This document shows positions 1 to 10,780 of a stretch of 64,000 nt of DNA, one piece after another. Position numbers and translations under genes: made by a program. Position 1 is the first letter of the stretch. Each line of letters opens with the position of its first letter. Under the pieces are notes generated by a model. That model worked only from the letters and a program-made list of their open reading frames with translations. It was not told the origin of the DNA and ran no database searches. The stretch covers positions 496,001 to 560,000 of the forward strand of contig JBBPFI010000013.1 of assembly GCA_037974965.1 (NCBI GenBank), read 5' to 3'. This stretch comes from Dacryopinax spathularia (lineage: Eukaryota; Basidiomycota; Dacrymycetes; Dacrymycetales; Dacrymycetaceae).

Positions 1-724
1 CCAAGTACAGGACGTGCGCTCGACGGGGGTCGAACGGAAGTCGGCCGTTTGGCATGTTTCCGGCCAGGTTTTCTAGGAATGCCTTTGTATGGGGGTCTTC
101 CAGGTCGAGAGTTGGGACGGTAGCCGTGGTGTATGCTGTTCCGTCCAGAAGTCCTGCGAGAGGACCTAGAGGCGTCCATGTCGATTCGGAAGCGCGTTGC
201 AGGCTTGCTATACGCGCTGTTGAGAGCATGTAGTTTGCGTACCGTGGTGTAGAGAACTGTTCCAGCTGGTGCGGCCTTTCTCCGGGTCGAGCAAGGAAAG
301 CACGAGGCACGAGAGTTACCGCGGGAGGTTGAAGAGGAAGAGAATGGGCAGGCAAAGAAGAAAGTAGATGGAGGACGCCGTTGCGCCCAGGGCTGTTTTG
401 GGAGTCGAATACGATCAATAGAATTGCAATTGTTGGGGAAGAGGGCGCTACAACAGACATATGAGCTGGAAAAACAGCAGACGGCCAAACTGGCTGACCT
501 GGCTGGCTGGGGGCCGCACCAGCGCCCGTCGAACAGGAATGCTCGCTCATGCGCCTCCTGGAGGATGAAGCCAGAGGGGCGACAAGCTGTCTTGCGAGAT
601 TACTGGAGGGTTGATGTACATTTCGGTCCTGCTCCTTTGGCCGCGCACCTTCTTCACGCTCCTTGTGGGAGTCACTCGAGGGCGCATCGTTCCTGGGAGT
701 TGGGAAATTGGTCGAACAAGCCAT
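1..724 (-). CDS. Unidentified protein, N-terminal part (runs off left edge)
   Basis: A minus-strand reading frame is open from an ATG at 722-724 to the window edge (about 241 codons). It is low-complexity and charged for about 95 residues, then becomes order-like with a hydrophobic strand (PTIAILIVFDS) followed by a stretch rich in conserved-looking aromatic and basic residues (RPHQLEQFSTPRYANYML, LPFDPRRAHVLYL). Codons end mostly in C or G, as in the neighbouring genes, which supports real coding. I do not recognise the family. The start is uncertain: the frame stays open above the ATG to a stop near 810, and an upstream exon is possible. No signal peptide is obvious from this ATG. Confidence 0.55.
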   Translation of the reverse strand, partial: MACSTNFPTPRNDAPSSDSHKEREEGARPKEQDRNVHQPSSNLARQLVAPLASSSRRRMSEHSCSTGAGAAPSQPGQPVWPSAVFPAHMSVVAPSSPTIAILLIVFDSQNSPGRNGVLHLLSSLPAHSLPLQPPAVTLVPRAFLARPGERPHQLEQFSTPRYANYMLSTARIASLQRASESTWTPLGPLAGLLDGTAYTTATVPTLDLEDPHTKAFLENLAGNMPNGRLPFDPRRAHVLYL

Positions 725-2658
725 GAGGACCAGGGTTACGCCAGCCAGATGAGGGCGAGCGGGATGTGTTCTAGTGACTCGACACCAGGCACGGCGGCGG
801 AGGAGGAGCGCTTATGTATAATACCGAATGAACGCGTAGTCCCTGTGACGCGTCCCAACATGAAGAAGCGGGGCGGAGGGGACGCGCAGCGGGGGAATTG
901 AAGATTAGAGATGAGATGGCGTGAGTCATGGGTGAGAACCAAGGAAAACGGCGCTGCATGGAGCAGACATGAGACCTTTGCTACGCCGCGCGCACCGGGA
1001 TCAATCAGCTGTGGTCGGAGACCTGCGAGACAGCGAACCGACCAGCGCAGCGGACTTGCTGTCCGACGTGCATTTTGGTGCGCCGAAGCCGGTACGGTAC
1101 ACCCCTTGCGGATGGACGTTCGTCCGCACTTGCTGTGCCCAGAGAGATATAGCTCGATCAGAATCGGCAGTCGGACTCCGAGAGGGCCGGTCAGAGGTGC
1201 CTAGAACGCTATTACCCAGGTTGAGCTCAGAGAGGATAATTGGGACCAGGGTTGGAGGTGCGGGACGAGGGCCAAGGAGTGGGACCAGGGCGTTGGACCA
1301 GCAAAGCCTGGATGTGACTGTGCCGTAGTCTAAAGCGTAGGCGCCCATTGCTGTGTGGCGGTTCCCTGCGCACGTCCCACCGCGTCGAAGAGGAGTCACG
1401 ACAAGTCAAAATCACTAATCCGACCGCATGGTCGTTCTGTCATCGGCCGAGGCCCACAACAGCTCCCATTGTAGGGTCCACCACTTCATCAAACATCACC
1501 GCCACATCTCCTTCTTTCATTGATGGGCACAGGGCGGGATCAGAAACAGGTGAGTCGCTCTTCAATGTGCGCCATCACCGTGCTCCTTCAAAGCAGTTCC
1601 TGGCTTACGAGGATAACAAATGCAGTGTACTCTCTCTCAGGTTAGTAAAGCTACCACGCAACTCAGCTTTACGAACCCCGCTGCGTTGCTATGCGACAAC
1701 CATATCTGGCAACTTGCAGCAAAGATGATCGGTTATCGATCGCATTTGCACAGTATCCGCACGCCTGGCGCAGCACGTTCTTCTGACGACTATATAACCC
1801 GCCCTCGGGTCGTTCCACGTCCAAGAACCCATGTTTATGCGTGCCCCATGCTGCTGGCCGCCTTCTGATTCGAATCGCACGCGAACGTATGTACGTACAT
1901 AATGTACAGTTTTATGCCGAAACGACCTTTTGCCGGACCGAACGGATCGGTCGGTCGTCATGCATAGCATGGCTCCGCTCTTCAGGCTATTTCCGGCAAG
2001 TGACGTGTATCTCGTGTACCAGAAATACCAGAGGAAGATACATAGCCTGAGGGCAAAACGCATCCGAACAGGTAACTAGATGAAGGTGTAAGAATAGCTG
2101 GAATTCCGATCCATGAATATGCGTGAATCTTCTGTGGTCTGGTTAGACCAGACTGAAAGCTGCGTATGAGTGTATGAATAGTCTGATCGCTACCTCGGAG
2201 CTTCACTCTCACCGCCAGAGCTTTACCAGCCTATTTGCGCGTACAGTGGCTACCCATCTTCCTCCCGCCTTATGACGCGGGTGTCGTGTCCAACGTATAG
2301 TTATTGAGGGTATATGCCTCCTAAATCCGGTTTGTACAAGGGTTCTGACCGCGAAAAATGATAAGACCCATAGAATTTCTCAGAATTCTCTATTACAAAA
2401 GTACAATTTCCCAAACCATACAGAAAGTTACAGACCGATTTCTTTAGGACAGAAAGACAGAGAAGCATTGCGAGTTAGTGTATCATTGCGTAATTTGAGA
2501 GTTTGAAAATTTGAGAGTTTGGAGAGGTTTAGAGGTTGGTAGTTTGGTTGGTCGCCCGCTGTGGGGCCTTTTTACTTCTTCCCATCCTTCTGCATCTCCT
2601 GCTTGGTCGTGCCCGTCACTTGCAGACAGTGAGGAATGGATTGGAAAGGCCGGTCTGC
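725..2658. other. Intergenic region, no convincing gene
   Basis: About 1.9 kb between the left-edge gene and the 3' end of the PP2C gene. Open frames here overlap on both strands, are short, and show no domain or splice logic. A TATATAA element lies near 1791-1797 but no gene clearly follows it. The segment 2300-2520 is AT-richer than its surroundings and contains short repeats of a GAGAGTTTG-like word. Confidence 0.5.
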
Positions 2659-5189
2659 TCATACGAGCGGAACAGCCCTCTCCCCAAACTCCTCCACGAC
2701 AGCCAACACGACCGAGATATCTATCACCCACAGTCAGCCAACCTAGTCACTCCATCCGACAAAGAAGCCATCAAGACAAGACAAGAGCAGGGAGAAGAAG
2801 AGAAGCCAAAAGCCAGAAGGTAGGTAAACATGAAAGGAAGACGCACCATCGTTCTTCCCCCCTCTCCAATTCCTCCCCGCCTCCCTCGCGCGCATCTCAA
2901 ACGGCGTGCCCCTCCCCTCCTTACCCCGCTTCATCGGCATCTCGCTCTCCTCCTGCTTGCTGCTCTCCCTCGCCTGTGCCACACCCGCAGAAGGAGAGGG
3001 AGAGGATGACGCGGGTTGAGCCTCCAGCTTCGCATCTTCCTTCTCCAACTTCTGCCTCAGCGCCCGCACCTCCGGCCGATCGACTTCCCCAGTCTCCTTA
3101 GCAGCTTCGACAACCGCCCTCGCCCGTTCTCTCTGCGCGTGCTCCACCGCCGACCCTCTGCCTTCTGCTGTTCCTCCCTCTGGCCCGCTCGCGGAGGAGG
3201 AAGAGGGAGGAAAGTCCGGCTCCGCCGCACTCCCCTTTCCATTGCTCTGCGGAGCTCGACGCGCCAGGGCGACCGATTTGGCCCGGTCAACAATAGCGTC
3301 ACACACCTCCTGCACGCTCTTCCCCTCCCTCTTCCCACCGGTTCCGCTCGTTCCTGCACCAGGTCCTGCAAAGGCAGCGTGTGCCGCCGCCGCCTGTCCT
3401 AGGCTGCTCATCCCCCCTCCCGCCGCCGCAGTAGTACTGCTCCCCGCACTGGCACTGGCACTGGAGGCGGAGGGGGACGAGAGGGAGAGGGAGAGGGAGA
3501 GGGAGAGCCCTTCGAGTTCTTCGAGGATCTCGTCTTCCCATAGGTTGTCTGTTACGCCGTCGCTTGAGAGGAGGATTATATCCCGTGGCTGGACGGGGAG
3601 GGTGTATGTCAGGATCTCGGGTTTGGGCATTTGGGCAGCTGATGGCGAGTGGTGGGCATTCGACTTGTGAGATCGAGAATGGGCGTGAGAGTCGGGGTGG
3701 GGTGAGGAAGAGGCGAGGGGGTTGGTTGAGCCAGAGGGGTTCGGGGAGTTGGAGGAGGAAGGATTGGGCGAGTTGGAGGCGGAAGGGGAAGGTGACGAAG
3801 CAGGCGACCGACCCGGGATGGGCGTGGACAGCTGAGCTGGATGGTTGAACGATTTCTGCATTGCCGGCGTCCTAAACACCACTTTCAGCTTCCCTCCTGT
3901 CCGTCCTTCTCTTGCTGCGCCTTCTGTCATTTGCAACTCCTCGCTCGAGCTATCACTCGCAGTGGCAGCCTTCTCACCCTCGACCTGCGCACCCGCAGCA
4001 CTGCCTGCGGCCGCGCTTGCGGAGATGGGGAAGGGCTCGCGCCGCACACACCAAAGCTCACAATCCCCAACATGCGCAACCCTCAACGCCCCCTCCTCCG
4101 GATACAACCGTGCGAGCGTACACGTCGCACTGCCATGCAAGCCCTCGAGCGCGAACGCGCTGAGGGTAAGGGCGTTGGCGGTTAGGAGGGCTGGGTGGGG
4201 GTCTAGCGGGGTTCGGGTGGTTGAGTCTGCTGGGGGGTGCCGGGAGGATGCGGATGCGGATGAGGTGGTGGATGAGTTGGGGGATGGGGATGTGGATGAG
4301 GTGGTGGATGGGGATTGGGAGAGTACGGAGCTCGGTGTGCTTGCCCCACCGGATGATGATGATGGGGACATTAAGGTGGAGGCGTGTGTGATGAGCGAGA
4401 GGGCGAAGAGGCCTGGGTTGCATCGCGGTCCTTTTAGGCCGCCGACGCCGTCTGATACGCCCATCGAGTCCTGCGCGGAGTGTCAGTCCTGTCTCGTCGA
4501 TCCAGACCAAACAAAAACGAACAAAAACGATAGATGGTGCGGAGCCGACCGAGGGGAGAACGAAGGGGAAGGGCAAGGGAGGTGATAGAAGGCGGTGATA
4601 AAGGAGACAGACGTAGAATGTAGAGAGCGCGACTCACCGGCAACACAAAATAACAATCCTCCCCAACCTGCACCACCCCTCCCCCCCTCGTGACACACGC
4701 CCCTCCCGACTTAGGCAACCCCCCAGCAGCAGCATGAAACCCCCACCTCCGTCCCCCCTCCCTCTCTTCTCGCTCTTTCGTCTCCTGATTGCTTGCGTCG
4801 GTCCAGAGGGCTGTTCGTTCTCGTTCTCTTGGCGGTGGAGCGGAGGGGGCTGGGGGGGCGGAAGGGGTGGGGGAGGGGAAGAGGGTCGTGCTGCCCTTTT
4901 TTGGTGGTCGGTGTGTGCGTGCTGGGGGAGGTTGGGGGTGCGTGGAGGTGTGTGGCCCGCCAGCTAGGGCGAGCAGGGCAGGGTATGGTGCGGGGGGGTA
5001 CGGACCCGCTTGCTGTGCCCCTGGGCTGGGGGATGAGCTGGATGGAGGTGAGAGCGGCGGTTGGAGTGACTGCGAGAGCTGGGACGAGGCGAGGGACTGG
5101 AGTGTGCGGGAAAGACGACGTTTATGCGCTGAGGAGAGCTGGAGTTGGGCGGCTGTGAGGAGGCCGGGTCGTTTGGGGAGGGCGGACAT
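2659..5189 (-). CDS. PTC7: PP2C-family protein phosphatase, PTC7-like
   Basis: Exons 5189-4638, 4470-2847 and 2720-2659 join in frame to 745 residues; both junctions are GT-AG. The catalytic parts match the PTC7/PPTC7 branch of metal-dependent phosphatases: GEDCYF before the first intron, then SDGVGG after it (metal-binding Asp), GSATCTLARL and VAHVGDCELW, DIILLSSDGVTDNLWEDE, and finally GGKND joined by the last intron to DISVVLAVV. In yeast PTC7 is mitochondrial and regulates coenzyme Q synthesis; that role here is inference. The protein is about twice the usual length because of Ser/Pro/Ala-rich inserts in the N-terminus (residues about 35-140) and in two loops, including a GA-rich simple repeat near 3480-3505. 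The last exon is only 62 nt. Confidence 0.9.
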
Positions 5190-5438
5190 GGCGATGATGA
5201 GGAATCAGTACTGGGTCTGGGGATGTGGCGTGTGGTCGCGATGACAATGAAGTTTGATGTACTCTCCCCCTGGGCGACGGAGGCGAAAAGTGAGGCAGGT
5301 AGGCGACCGCTCTCCACTCAAAGCAGCATCTGCTTCCTCCACCGGCGAAGTAGAAGAAGTCGCAACGACGAGAAGGAAAAGAAGGTGTTCGATCGATCGC
5401 CTCCCTCTTTACGGCCTCCTCAAGGATGTCTAGAATCT

Positions 5439-5470
<32 letters not shown>

Positions 5471-6103
5471 TCTCGCTATCGGCCCCTCCTACAGCAGCAC
5501 AGGAGAAGACGGCCAAGTCGACGGCGCCGGTCGTAACCCTAGGTGAAGGGGATCAAGAAGGATCGAGTCAAGTCAAGTGAAGAGGAGAGTCCAAAGTGCG
5601 GAGTCGTGGAAAGCGAAAGTGCGGAGACGCCGCCCACTCGAAAGCCACACCAGTTGGTTCCGTCTCTTCCCGCCAGTAACCGTCCGTAAAGCCTGAGTGT
5701 GCCAGTCCAAGTGGTAGTTGTGGGTAAGAGCCGAGTGAACAGGTTGAAAGGACAGTGATGTGGCAGCGGGTGTACTGTCCACTACTCGAGGTACGGAGGG
5801 TTGTGTGTGCCAAGGAACGATGTGCCTCACTCACGGCAGCCACCTCGCTCACCTCAGACAGGCCAAAAAGAAGAGAGGGGAAATCGACGGCCGTTCACTC
5901 GCCGTCACACCCCGCGGAGACCGGCGGGTGAATCATCCCGGGTCTGCCCGATGGTCCGCCCTGACTGGGGGAGGTCCCGAGAGGACGCGGACACGCGGGC
6001 GCGGGTGATGTGTGAGCGGGGATGACGTGGGGGCTTGTCAGGCTGAACGTGAAAAGCGAAAGGGAGGCGCCACTGTGGGGTTCCCGGAGTCAAGGTCACG
6101 TGA
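5190..6103. other. Upstream region of PP2C gene with a GGC microsatellite
   Basis: No gene seen in this stretch. It holds the presumed promoter and leader of the minus-strand phosphatase gene. A GGC trinucleotide run of about eight units lies at 5439-5464. Confidence 0.5.
5439..5464. repeat. (GGC)n microsatellite
   Basis: About eight perfect GGC units directly visible in the sequence, in non-coding DNA upstream of the PP2C gene. Confidence 0.9.
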
Positions 6104-6859
6104 TTGGAGACGGGTCGCGACCGGCCCGCGCGCAGGATCAAAAAGTTGGTTACGCTTTCACATAAGATGGCTTCTTCAATGGATAGGCCCATCAAATGTC
6201 CGATCGTCAATACAAGACCTGTTTTCTTGACTTCATGTACATCCCGCTTACAGGCCGTCAACTTGCTGGCGTCTCCGCACCCTGTTCCCCGCGCCTTGCG
6301 GGGGGGCGGGGCAGGTAGCTGGTCAATAACAGCGCCGTTCGTCCATCTGCATGAGCATCATGATGAGCAACACCGACGCCTCATCAGCGCTCGGATACCC
6401 GACCCCCATAAGAAGAATTCCAGCAACTCAAAGCCAACTGGGAAGAATCACACGAACTGCGCCCACTTCCGCCCCCTTGCCCCTCTGGCCAGAGATAATC
6501 CTACATCCAACCTCGCAAACGGCGTTCAATTGTCCGACCTCCGTCTTCGAGACATTGACTGCACCTCGGATGTGCTGTTCGAACTAATGCAGTTTGCAGA
6601 TGGACACGTTTATGCTTTTCGTCCATGCCCTCCACCTGCGAGGGGTGGTGCACTCGTGCACGCCGCGCTCCGACCGGCCAACGTCCTAGACATAAGCCCC
6701 TCGTACGTGCTCATCGATTTCGAAACCTCTTCCCTCCTCCGGCTCGAGCCCTCTCCCTCTTCCTCACCTGAGTCCAAAGAGAGAACGCCCCCAACCCTCG
6801 GGATCGACATCCAGGCAAATGGCCCGAAACGGACGCCTCCGGCACCCGACAGTGCCTGA
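6104..6859 (+). CDS. Kinase-like ORF, possible pseudokinase or remnant
   Basis: A 251-codon plus-strand frame. Its C-terminal third reads VHAALRPANVL followed by SYVLIDFETSS, which resembles the catalytic loop and metal-binding strand of the two kinase-like genes next door (HHGDLFQRNVL then SFVLIDFSLASS). Codons in this part are strongly C-ending, as in real genes here. The catalytic Asp of the HGD motif is replaced (HAA), and the C-lobe that should follow is missing because the frame ends 50 residues later. No N-lobe is recognisable upstream. It could be a decayed third family member in inverted orientation, a pseudokinase fragment, or chance. The exact start is unknown; ATGs at 6166 and 6173 (different frames) are alternatives. 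Confidence 0.35.
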   Translation: METGRDRPARRIKKLVTLSHKMASSMDRPIKCPIVNTRPVFLTSCTSRLQAVNLLASPHPVPRALRGGGAGSWSITAPFVHLHEHHDEQHRRLISARIPDPHKKNSSNSKPTGKNHTNCAHFRPLAPLARDNPTSNLANGVQLSDLRLRDIDCTSDVLFELMQFADGHVYAFRPCPPPARGGALVHAALRPANVLDISPSYVLIDFETSSLLRLEPSPSSSPESKERTPPTLGIDIQANGPKRTPPAPDSA

Positions 6860-7200
6860 ACCAGATTGAAGACTGCTTCAGCGTCGTTCGTTGGTTGCGA
6901 CGCCGGCTTGAGCAGGGTGCGGAGTGAGAGCGCGTTATTGGTGATGCTAGGATCTTGGACAGATGGGAGGATGCAGCGTATGGGATGAGCGGAGCGCGTG
7001 GGACGCAGAGGGGGTTTGGTGGATTTGGAGTTTGGAGTTAACTTGAATGGGGTCGGTGTATCGTTAGGGCCAAGCGCCCAATAACCCCTCAGATTGAGTG
7101 GAAACACGCGACTAACGGGCCCATGACGTGGTGCATTCGGGTGCCTAGTGCAAAACCCAAGGTACAAATCGGCCGGAAGGGCATTCGGTTTAGAGGACAT
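6610..7200 (-). CDS. Hypothetical ORF overlapping the kinase-like ORF
   Basis: A 196-codon minus-strand frame overlapping the kinase-like ORF by about 250 nt on the opposite strand. It begins with ATG at 7198-7200 and has a Pro/Thr-rich middle. No domain was recognised. The part upstream of the overlap (6863-7200) has ordinary codon use, so it may be real, but both frames being genuine over 6610-6859 is unlikely. Confidence 0.25.
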   Translation of the reverse strand: MSSKPNALPADLYLGFCTRHPNAPRHGPVSRVFPLNLRGYWALGPNDTPTPFKLTPNSKSTKPPLRPTRSAHPIRCILPSVQDPSITNNALSLRTLLKPASQPTNDAEAVFNLVQALSGAGGVRFGPFAWMSIPRVGGVLSLDSGEEEGEGSSRRREEVSKSMSTYEGLMSRTLAGRSAACTSAPPLAGGGHGRKA

Positions 7201-7277
7201 CGCCCAAAGCAGCAGTGGATTGAAAAGGATTGTACTACCTTGCCTTACTCGAGAGTGAACATTCCACTGTTAGGGCG

Positions 7278-8564
7278 TCAAAATGGTTCTTGCTGGGACT
7301 CGATAGGGGTCGAAGTCGCCTCTTGGTTCTTTTCAGGACCACGATAATCGACCCTCAGTGCCCTTCGAGCGCGAGCCTCCTTCAGATGCTCGACCTGGCC
7401 CTTATACCCCCGCTCTATCGAGTCGGCTGATTCCCGCAACCGTTCAAGGAACCGTCCTTTGGTGAATACGGCGGTCCAGTCCTCTCCGCGAGCGATATTG
7501 TCTTCCAACCAATCGCATAAGACAGGTCCTTCTTCAATCTCCTGCAAACAATTCCACAAACCCACAGCGTCGATCGTGCCGTATCTCGAGCGGTTAGATA
7601 TGGACGAAGCAAGACTGAAGTCGATCAGGACGAAGGAAGAGGTGCCCTCAGTGCGCAACTGAAGGACGTTGCGTTGGAATAGATCGCCGTGATGAACACC
7701 AAGGGAATGCATGCAGTAGACATTCTGCACCAGTTGCAGCAGCTGTGTCAACTCCTTGTCAACCCATGGAACGGCGATAAAAGAGTGAACCTACCATCTG
7801 CTGGCGATATTCTCGTGCGCTGGGTGAATAAAACGAACCGTCGATCATGGCTTCGTAATCGCGCTGCAACGCCTTGCCGTCGATGTGCTCCATAACATGC
7901 CCAACGACAGTTTCCCCACATGGTAGGTGAAACTACAGAGATAGTCGTTAGATGGCGATAGCCACGCTGGAGTGACAAGGCATATGATACTCACCTCCCA
8001 GAAGCCATACGAGTGAGGCAAAACGCTACCTTGCAAGGAACGAAGTGTGTCGAAAGCCCAAGCCTCGTTCGCGCTCTGACGGCGCGCACACCACGAGTCG
8101 TAACGCAAGAAGTCTACCGCATCAGGAGCCGGGAAAAGCGATTCTTGGAACAGTTTGACAGCGAGCTGCAGTTCTTCTGAGGTACCATCGTTTTTCCCTT
8201 CAGCGAGCCAGACTTGCGACCAATGGCCATTGCCGTCCGCAGACCACAACTTGCGAAGCTTGGCGGGGAGATGATCAACCTTACTGGCACGGAGTGATCG
8301 CAGCAACCGCAGCGAGATCACCGTCTCTTCAGCCCGCAAATCGAGCTTAGGACGTATGGGAGCCGGGGAAGAAGCGCCACTGCTGCTACTCAGCGGCCGA
8401 GGCGGTTCAGTAGCGATATCTGTCGTAAGCTTGCCCATCAAAACCGTGTTGGGTCGGAGGGGATTGAGACGGGCGGCGGTATTCTGCAGTTTCCATTGTT
8501 CCATGTAGAGAGCATGCTGTCGAACTGCCTCTTTCTTCCTCTGCCTTCTCTCTTCGTGATCCAT
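7278..8564 (-). CDS. Fungal protein-kinase-like protein, copy A
   Basis: Exons 8564-7995, 7932-7795 and 7754-7278 give 394 residues, all junctions GT-AG and in frame. The sequence has kinase landmarks: an LAVKLF lysine strand (residues about 130-135), the hinge-like GETVVGHVMEHIDG, the catalytic loop GVHHGDLFQRNVL (Asp and Asn kept) and FVLIDFSLAS in place of the classical DFG. The N-terminus is basic and charged (MDHEERRQRKKE). This fits the diverged, expanded kinase-like families of agaricomycetes; whether it phosphorylates protein is unknown. It is the downstream member of a tandem pair with the gene at 9223-10420, with which it shares intron positions and a middle exon of exactly 138 nt. 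An in-frame ATG upstream at 8678 is less likely as start. Confidence 0.8.
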
Positions 8565-9222
8565 GATTGTCGAAGATGTAGCATGCGCAGATGGGAAGGA
8601 GGTGATGACAACGCGCGGGCAACTTGAGACTTGGGGGTTTGTGCGAACGGGCCCTTGACAACCAGGGCGTAAGTTCAACCCTCCCTCGTTTCGTCACGGC
8701 CCAAGGTGTATGGGGGAGACAGAAGCCTGAACTGAGTCTGATGGGGACTTGGTGAGAGTTCGGCCTCCCGTGTGGGGAGGGGGGTGCGGGCATGTGATGG
8801 AGTTCGACGCTAACAAAACCTTGCAACGTGACTGGATCATGCCGCGGGACGAGTCACGACGAAGATATATGTGGTATTCGGACGTCGAGAAAAGGAAGTG
8901 GGAGCAAAAGGGAAGCCTCTACCCTCCTCTTCAATTGCACCTGGTTCAGGCATGTATGTACGAGCTAAAGGCCAGTGTGGTTTGCAGATGAAAACGTTCA
9001 TGACGGTGGGTTGCTACAATTCTTCCTTGTTGCGGGGGGCCGATGAAGCCTGCCTCCGCCTAAACCCCTCCTGGCTCTCCGCACTCGCTAACAACGCTCT
9101 CAGCTCGATATCCTCCTCAGACCAGCTCGCCCATGTCCTCCATGCCTCCAGAACCGTCGCCTGTTATTAGCCATCCTGGAGCATGCACGTCCCAAAGGGG
9201 TATTAACCTGGGACCTCCAGGC
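8565..9222. other. Spacer between tandem kinase-like genes
   Basis: About 660 nt with no supported gene. It contains the presumed promoter of copy A and the terminator region of copy B. Confidence 0.5.
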
Positions 9223-10420
9223 CTACCATTCCGACTCTGACGTCCCGGTTCGTTTCGGTGCACTCTCCCGAGCCTCAAGCTCGAACTCGCTCTCCTCAAA
9301 CTCGGCTCGCGACATCAACCCTTCTGGTGTTCCTGCTGTCAACTTGAATAAGCTCGCCCAGGGCAACCCTTGCTCCTGACTCTCCAGTATGTACCTCACG
9401 ACGAGCCTACAGTCTTCTACTGCCGTCAAGCATTCCCAGGCTCCTGTAGCTTCATCCATCCTTTGTCCCCAGCGGTACCTCTCGCGGATGGGACCTGACA
9501 GGGCGAAGTCGACAAAGACGAAGGGTGCGTATCGGTACGGTCTACTTCCTGATAGTGACCTCGTCCACAGACAATTGTCGGCCTTCAGATCGCCATGATA
9601 GATCCCAAGACAATGAAGACGATGAATGCTTGCCATCATCAGTTTCAGCTATAAGGCCTGTATTCAGTAACTTCATCGGGAAAGAGCGATCAATAGGAAA
9701 ACAGATACCTCGGTGCCGCACCTAGCACGCCCTTCCGGACTATCCCAAGTCCCCTCGGCCATACTTTGAAAATCCCGCATCAACGGCTTCCCCTCTACAA
9801 ACTCCATAACATGCCCGCAAACCGTTTCTCCGGATGGCAAGCCAAACTATCTCCTCGGTCAGTCCAATTTCACTCCCAAGCCAGTCTCATAGACGCACCT
9901 CCCAGAAACCAAACGAGTGGGGCAGGACGGTTCCCTCCAAAGAGAGCGCACGCTCGTACGCCCAAGACTCTCGGTGCGCCAGGGCTTCCGCACACCAGTC
10001 TTCGTGGTATTGGTATTGGTAGTGACCTCGTTCGGGGAAGAAGCATTCCTGGAACAGCTTTACCACAACTCGACCGCCTGCCCGAGAGCTTGGCGTCGAG
10101 AGGGTCGCGGTCCAGGTTTGGGCCCAGCAGTCTCCCTGTTGTAGCGGCGTATCAAGTACCAACTCAACGCCCGAGAGAGATTCAGTCAAGCAAGCCAACC
10201 GCGCTCTGGCAGTAAAGTCTAAGACAGGCAAGTCCTCCGACCACGCGGGTGCATATTTGTCGCGAAGGTCGATATACTTCTTATACTTGAATTTGGTCCG
10301 CGTCGTTGATGTGAGAGTCGTACCGCTTCGCAGCGGGTGCGCGTTGGCTGCTTCTTGTTGCTTTTCTATTGAAGCTTTGTAGCGGCGATAGCTCCGGAAT
10401 AGGCGGTAATGAGGCGCCAT
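9223..10420 (-). CDS. Fungal protein-kinase-like protein, copy B
   Basis: Exons 10420-9899, 9846-9709 and 9648-9223 give 361 residues with GT-AG junctions in frame. Landmarks mirror copy A: VVVKLFQECFFPE (lysine strand), VLPHSFGFWE just before intron 1, GETVCGHVMEFVEGKPL in exon 2, then the catalytic loop GIYHGDLKADNCLW and FVFVDFALS. HGD Asp, loop Asn and the DF(A/S) Asp are all present, so nucleotide binding is plausible. The ATG at 10418-10420 (MAPHYR) is chosen because it starts the conserved region; the frame is open further upstream. Copy A and B differ at many positions, so the duplication is old or fast-evolving. Confidence 0.8.
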
Positions 10421-10780
10421 GAGGGTTGAGGTTGTTAAAGTGCGAAAAAGGCAGAAAAGATGATCGTTCAGAAGCAAGCAACGCTGCACAGCCTCGACCT
10501 TTGCCGCATTCTGAAGACTTCGCCGGACATCAAAGACAGGGAGTACGAAGACTTCTTGAGGAGTCCTTGAGCGACGGTCTCTGAGCACGAGGGGGAGGCT
10601 CGAGATGACTCGCGTGCATATTCACTAATCGTAATCCAGAACGAAACTATGATTGGACATTAGCGCATCTAAGAGACCGAAAAACGAAACGCATAGCGCG
10701 TCGACAGCTGCGCTTCCCACGTATTCGCACATATACACATAGCGCCTCACAGTGATAGCAGAGAAACCCCAGAGTCCATC
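10421..10780. other. Intergenic region between kinase-like copy B and NSE3
   Basis: About 360 nt without a gene; it holds the copy B promoter and the 3' flank of NSE3. Confidence 0.5.

Noticed and set aside
1861-1876. tRNA-like B-box word (GATTCGAATC)
   Set aside because: No matching A box or cloverleaf stems around it; not a tRNA gene.
3482-3505. GGGAGA repeat as a separate mobile or regulatory element
   Set aside because: It lies inside the PP2C coding exon and encodes a Ser/Leu run.
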